DNA from: an uncultured Flavobacteriaceae bacterium
GTDB lineage: Bacteria > Bacteroidota > Bacteroidia > Flavobacteriales > Flavobacteriaceae
Length of the DNA: 64,000 bases
NCBI GenBank assembly: GCA_943842245.1
Contig: CALTAJ010000002.1
Coordinates: forward strand, 1,065,700 to 1,129,699
Reading direction: 5' to 3'
Part shown: positions 62,889-64,000 of the stretch, piece after piece
Numbering within the stretch: position 1 is the stretch's first letter
Layout of the letters: every line of letters starts with the position of its first letter
Notes under the pieces: generated by a model
Told to the model about the DNA's origin: nothing
The model's database searches: none
The model's input: only the letters and a program-made list of their open reading frames with translations
Made by a program: the position numbers and the translations under genes

Positions 62889-63588
62889 TTTTTGTGTTTT
62901 GCCATTTCTCAGTTAGATAAATGACTGTTTCTGAATCATTTGTTAAGTTATTTTTTCTAATCTTTGTGTCTATCCAAGTACTTCTTCTTAAGTCCTCTTC
63001 GTCATCAATTACAAGTCTGGCAGCAATGTTTTTTTTTGAAAAAGCAAACTCCATGTTCAAAATAGTAAATTGACTAGGATTTTTGTAATAATATCTTGTC
63101 ACATGTTCCTTATCTTCATTGTTTAAAGGCATCGAATACATTTTTTTTAATGATTTTGTTGAAATTACCTCTCCGGTTAGTCCTGGTGGAACTGTTCTGG
63201 GAAAAATATTAGTTGTTAAATCATTTTGGTTTTTTAAATGAGTACTAATCATAATATCATATATATTATGATCTAAAAAAGGTCTATCGCCACAGATTCT
63301 AATAAAATGATCGTATTTAAAATGTTCTGCTGTATCTATTGCTCTTCCTGCAACATCCGTTAGACTTCCTCTATACACATCTATTCCTTTTAATCTTCCG
63401 AAAGAAGCTATAACATCATCTTCCTCTTTTACTGATGTAGCTATACATAGATGGTCAATTTTCGAAATAAGCTTTGATCTATTTATAACTCTTTCTAATA
63501 AGCTAACCCCATTAATTGGAATCATTGCTTTACCCGGAAGCCTTGTCGAGCTCATCCTGCTAAAAATAATTCCACCAGTTTTAATCAT
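62884..63588 (-). CDS. SpsF-like cytidylyltransferase family protein
   Basis: 234 aa; IIFSRMSSTRLPGKAMIPINGVSLLERVINR; ICGDRPFLDHNIYD. Confidence 0.83.
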   Translation of the reverse strand: MIKTGGIIFSRMSSTRLPGKAMIPINGVSLLERVINRSKLISKIDHLCIATSVKEEDDVIASFGRLKGIDVYRGSLTDVAGRAIDTAEHFKYDHFIRICGDRPFLDHNIYDIMISTHLKNQNDLTTNIFPRTVPPGLTGEVISTKSLKKMYSMPLNNEDKEHVTRYYYKNPSQFTILNMEFAFSKKNIAARLVIDDEEDLRRSTWIDTKIRKNNLTNDSETVIYLTEKWQNTKT

Positions 63589-64000
63589 TTTTTAATTTTT
63601 GAAGTTAAAGTTTCTTTCAGTAAATTATAAATTCCCTGAAGCTGAAGATTATTAAAATCGTCACCAATAAAATTTTCACTAACAAAATTTTTAAACCTTA
63701 ACTCAGTTGTTGAGTTATGATTACCTAATACGCTTTCATTTTCTAGCTTAAGTTTTATGAAGTCAATAATTTCATTTTTATCTGACAGCTTTTTATTGAT
63801 AAGAGATGTGAACTCTAAGTTTTCAGTCCATGTTACTGTATTTGGACAACCTTTATACCAGCAATCTCCAAAAATTAAAGCTTGTTTTCCTATTACAGCT
63901 GATTCAAACCCAACAGTTCCGCTGATTGTTGCTGTAAACATACTGGCTCTAATTAATTCTAATGATTTATGTTCATTACCTAATATTTTAACATACATAA
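63585..64000 (-). CDS. Capsular polysaccharide biosynthesis-like protein, N-terminus beyond window
   Basis: ATISGTVGFESAVIGKQALIFGDCWYKGCPNTV resembles KpsS/capsule GT-B proteins; runs to window edge. Confidence 0.5.
   Translation of the reverse strand, partial: MYVKILGNEHKSLELIRASMFTATISGTVGFESAVIGKQALIFGDCWYKGCPNTVTWTENLEFTSLINKKLSDKNEIIDFIKLKLENESVLGNHNSTTELRFKNFVSENFIGDDFNNLQLQGIYNLLKETLTSKIKK

Overview
AT-rich Bacteroidota (Flavobacteriaceae-like) chromosomal window. About 0-44.6 kb is intact, mostly core sequence: a SUF Fe-S operon (sufA-like/B/C/D/S, minus strand), a lipoprotein pair with repeat propellers, thiL, a ZIP transporter, carotenoid/isoprenoid genes (crtY-like, polyprenyl synthetase, dxs), a GH3 glycosidase, a TetR-TolC-MFP-RND efflux operon, aspS, csp, tadA, polA, rplM-rpsI, rpsB-tsf, tag, a histidine kinase, HIT, greA, a TPP riboswitch-controlled TonB receptor downstream of a tightly overlapping five-gene operon (sfp-like, YkoF-like thiamine-binding, PnuC/PnuT, NadR-like kinase, DUF4301), ahcY, rpmA-rplU and doxX. 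About 44.6-64 kb is a minus-strand surface-polysaccharide locus: rmlB/D/C/A, a WbuB-like GT, fnlC/B/A, glycosyltransferases, a nucleotidyltransferase, a LegB-like dehydratase, an SDR, GT2, a SAF-less NeuB-like synthase, a candidate sialyltransferase-like protein, a DUF2334 deacetylase, a NodU-like carbamoyltransferase and an SpsF-like cytidylyltransferase. The 44.6-53.0 kb part is densely frameshifted although protein similarity is preserved between the breaks, so it looks like either sequence error or very recent decay. Best candidates for something new: (1) the nonulosonate-like/carbamoylated glycan module at 54.9-64 kb, with a hypothetical protein carrying the EEG and HP motifs of bacterial sialyltransferases; (2) the thiamine-linked operon with DUF4301, which has nucleotidyltransferase-like motifs. 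All family calls are by recognition of the translated sequence; no searches were run.
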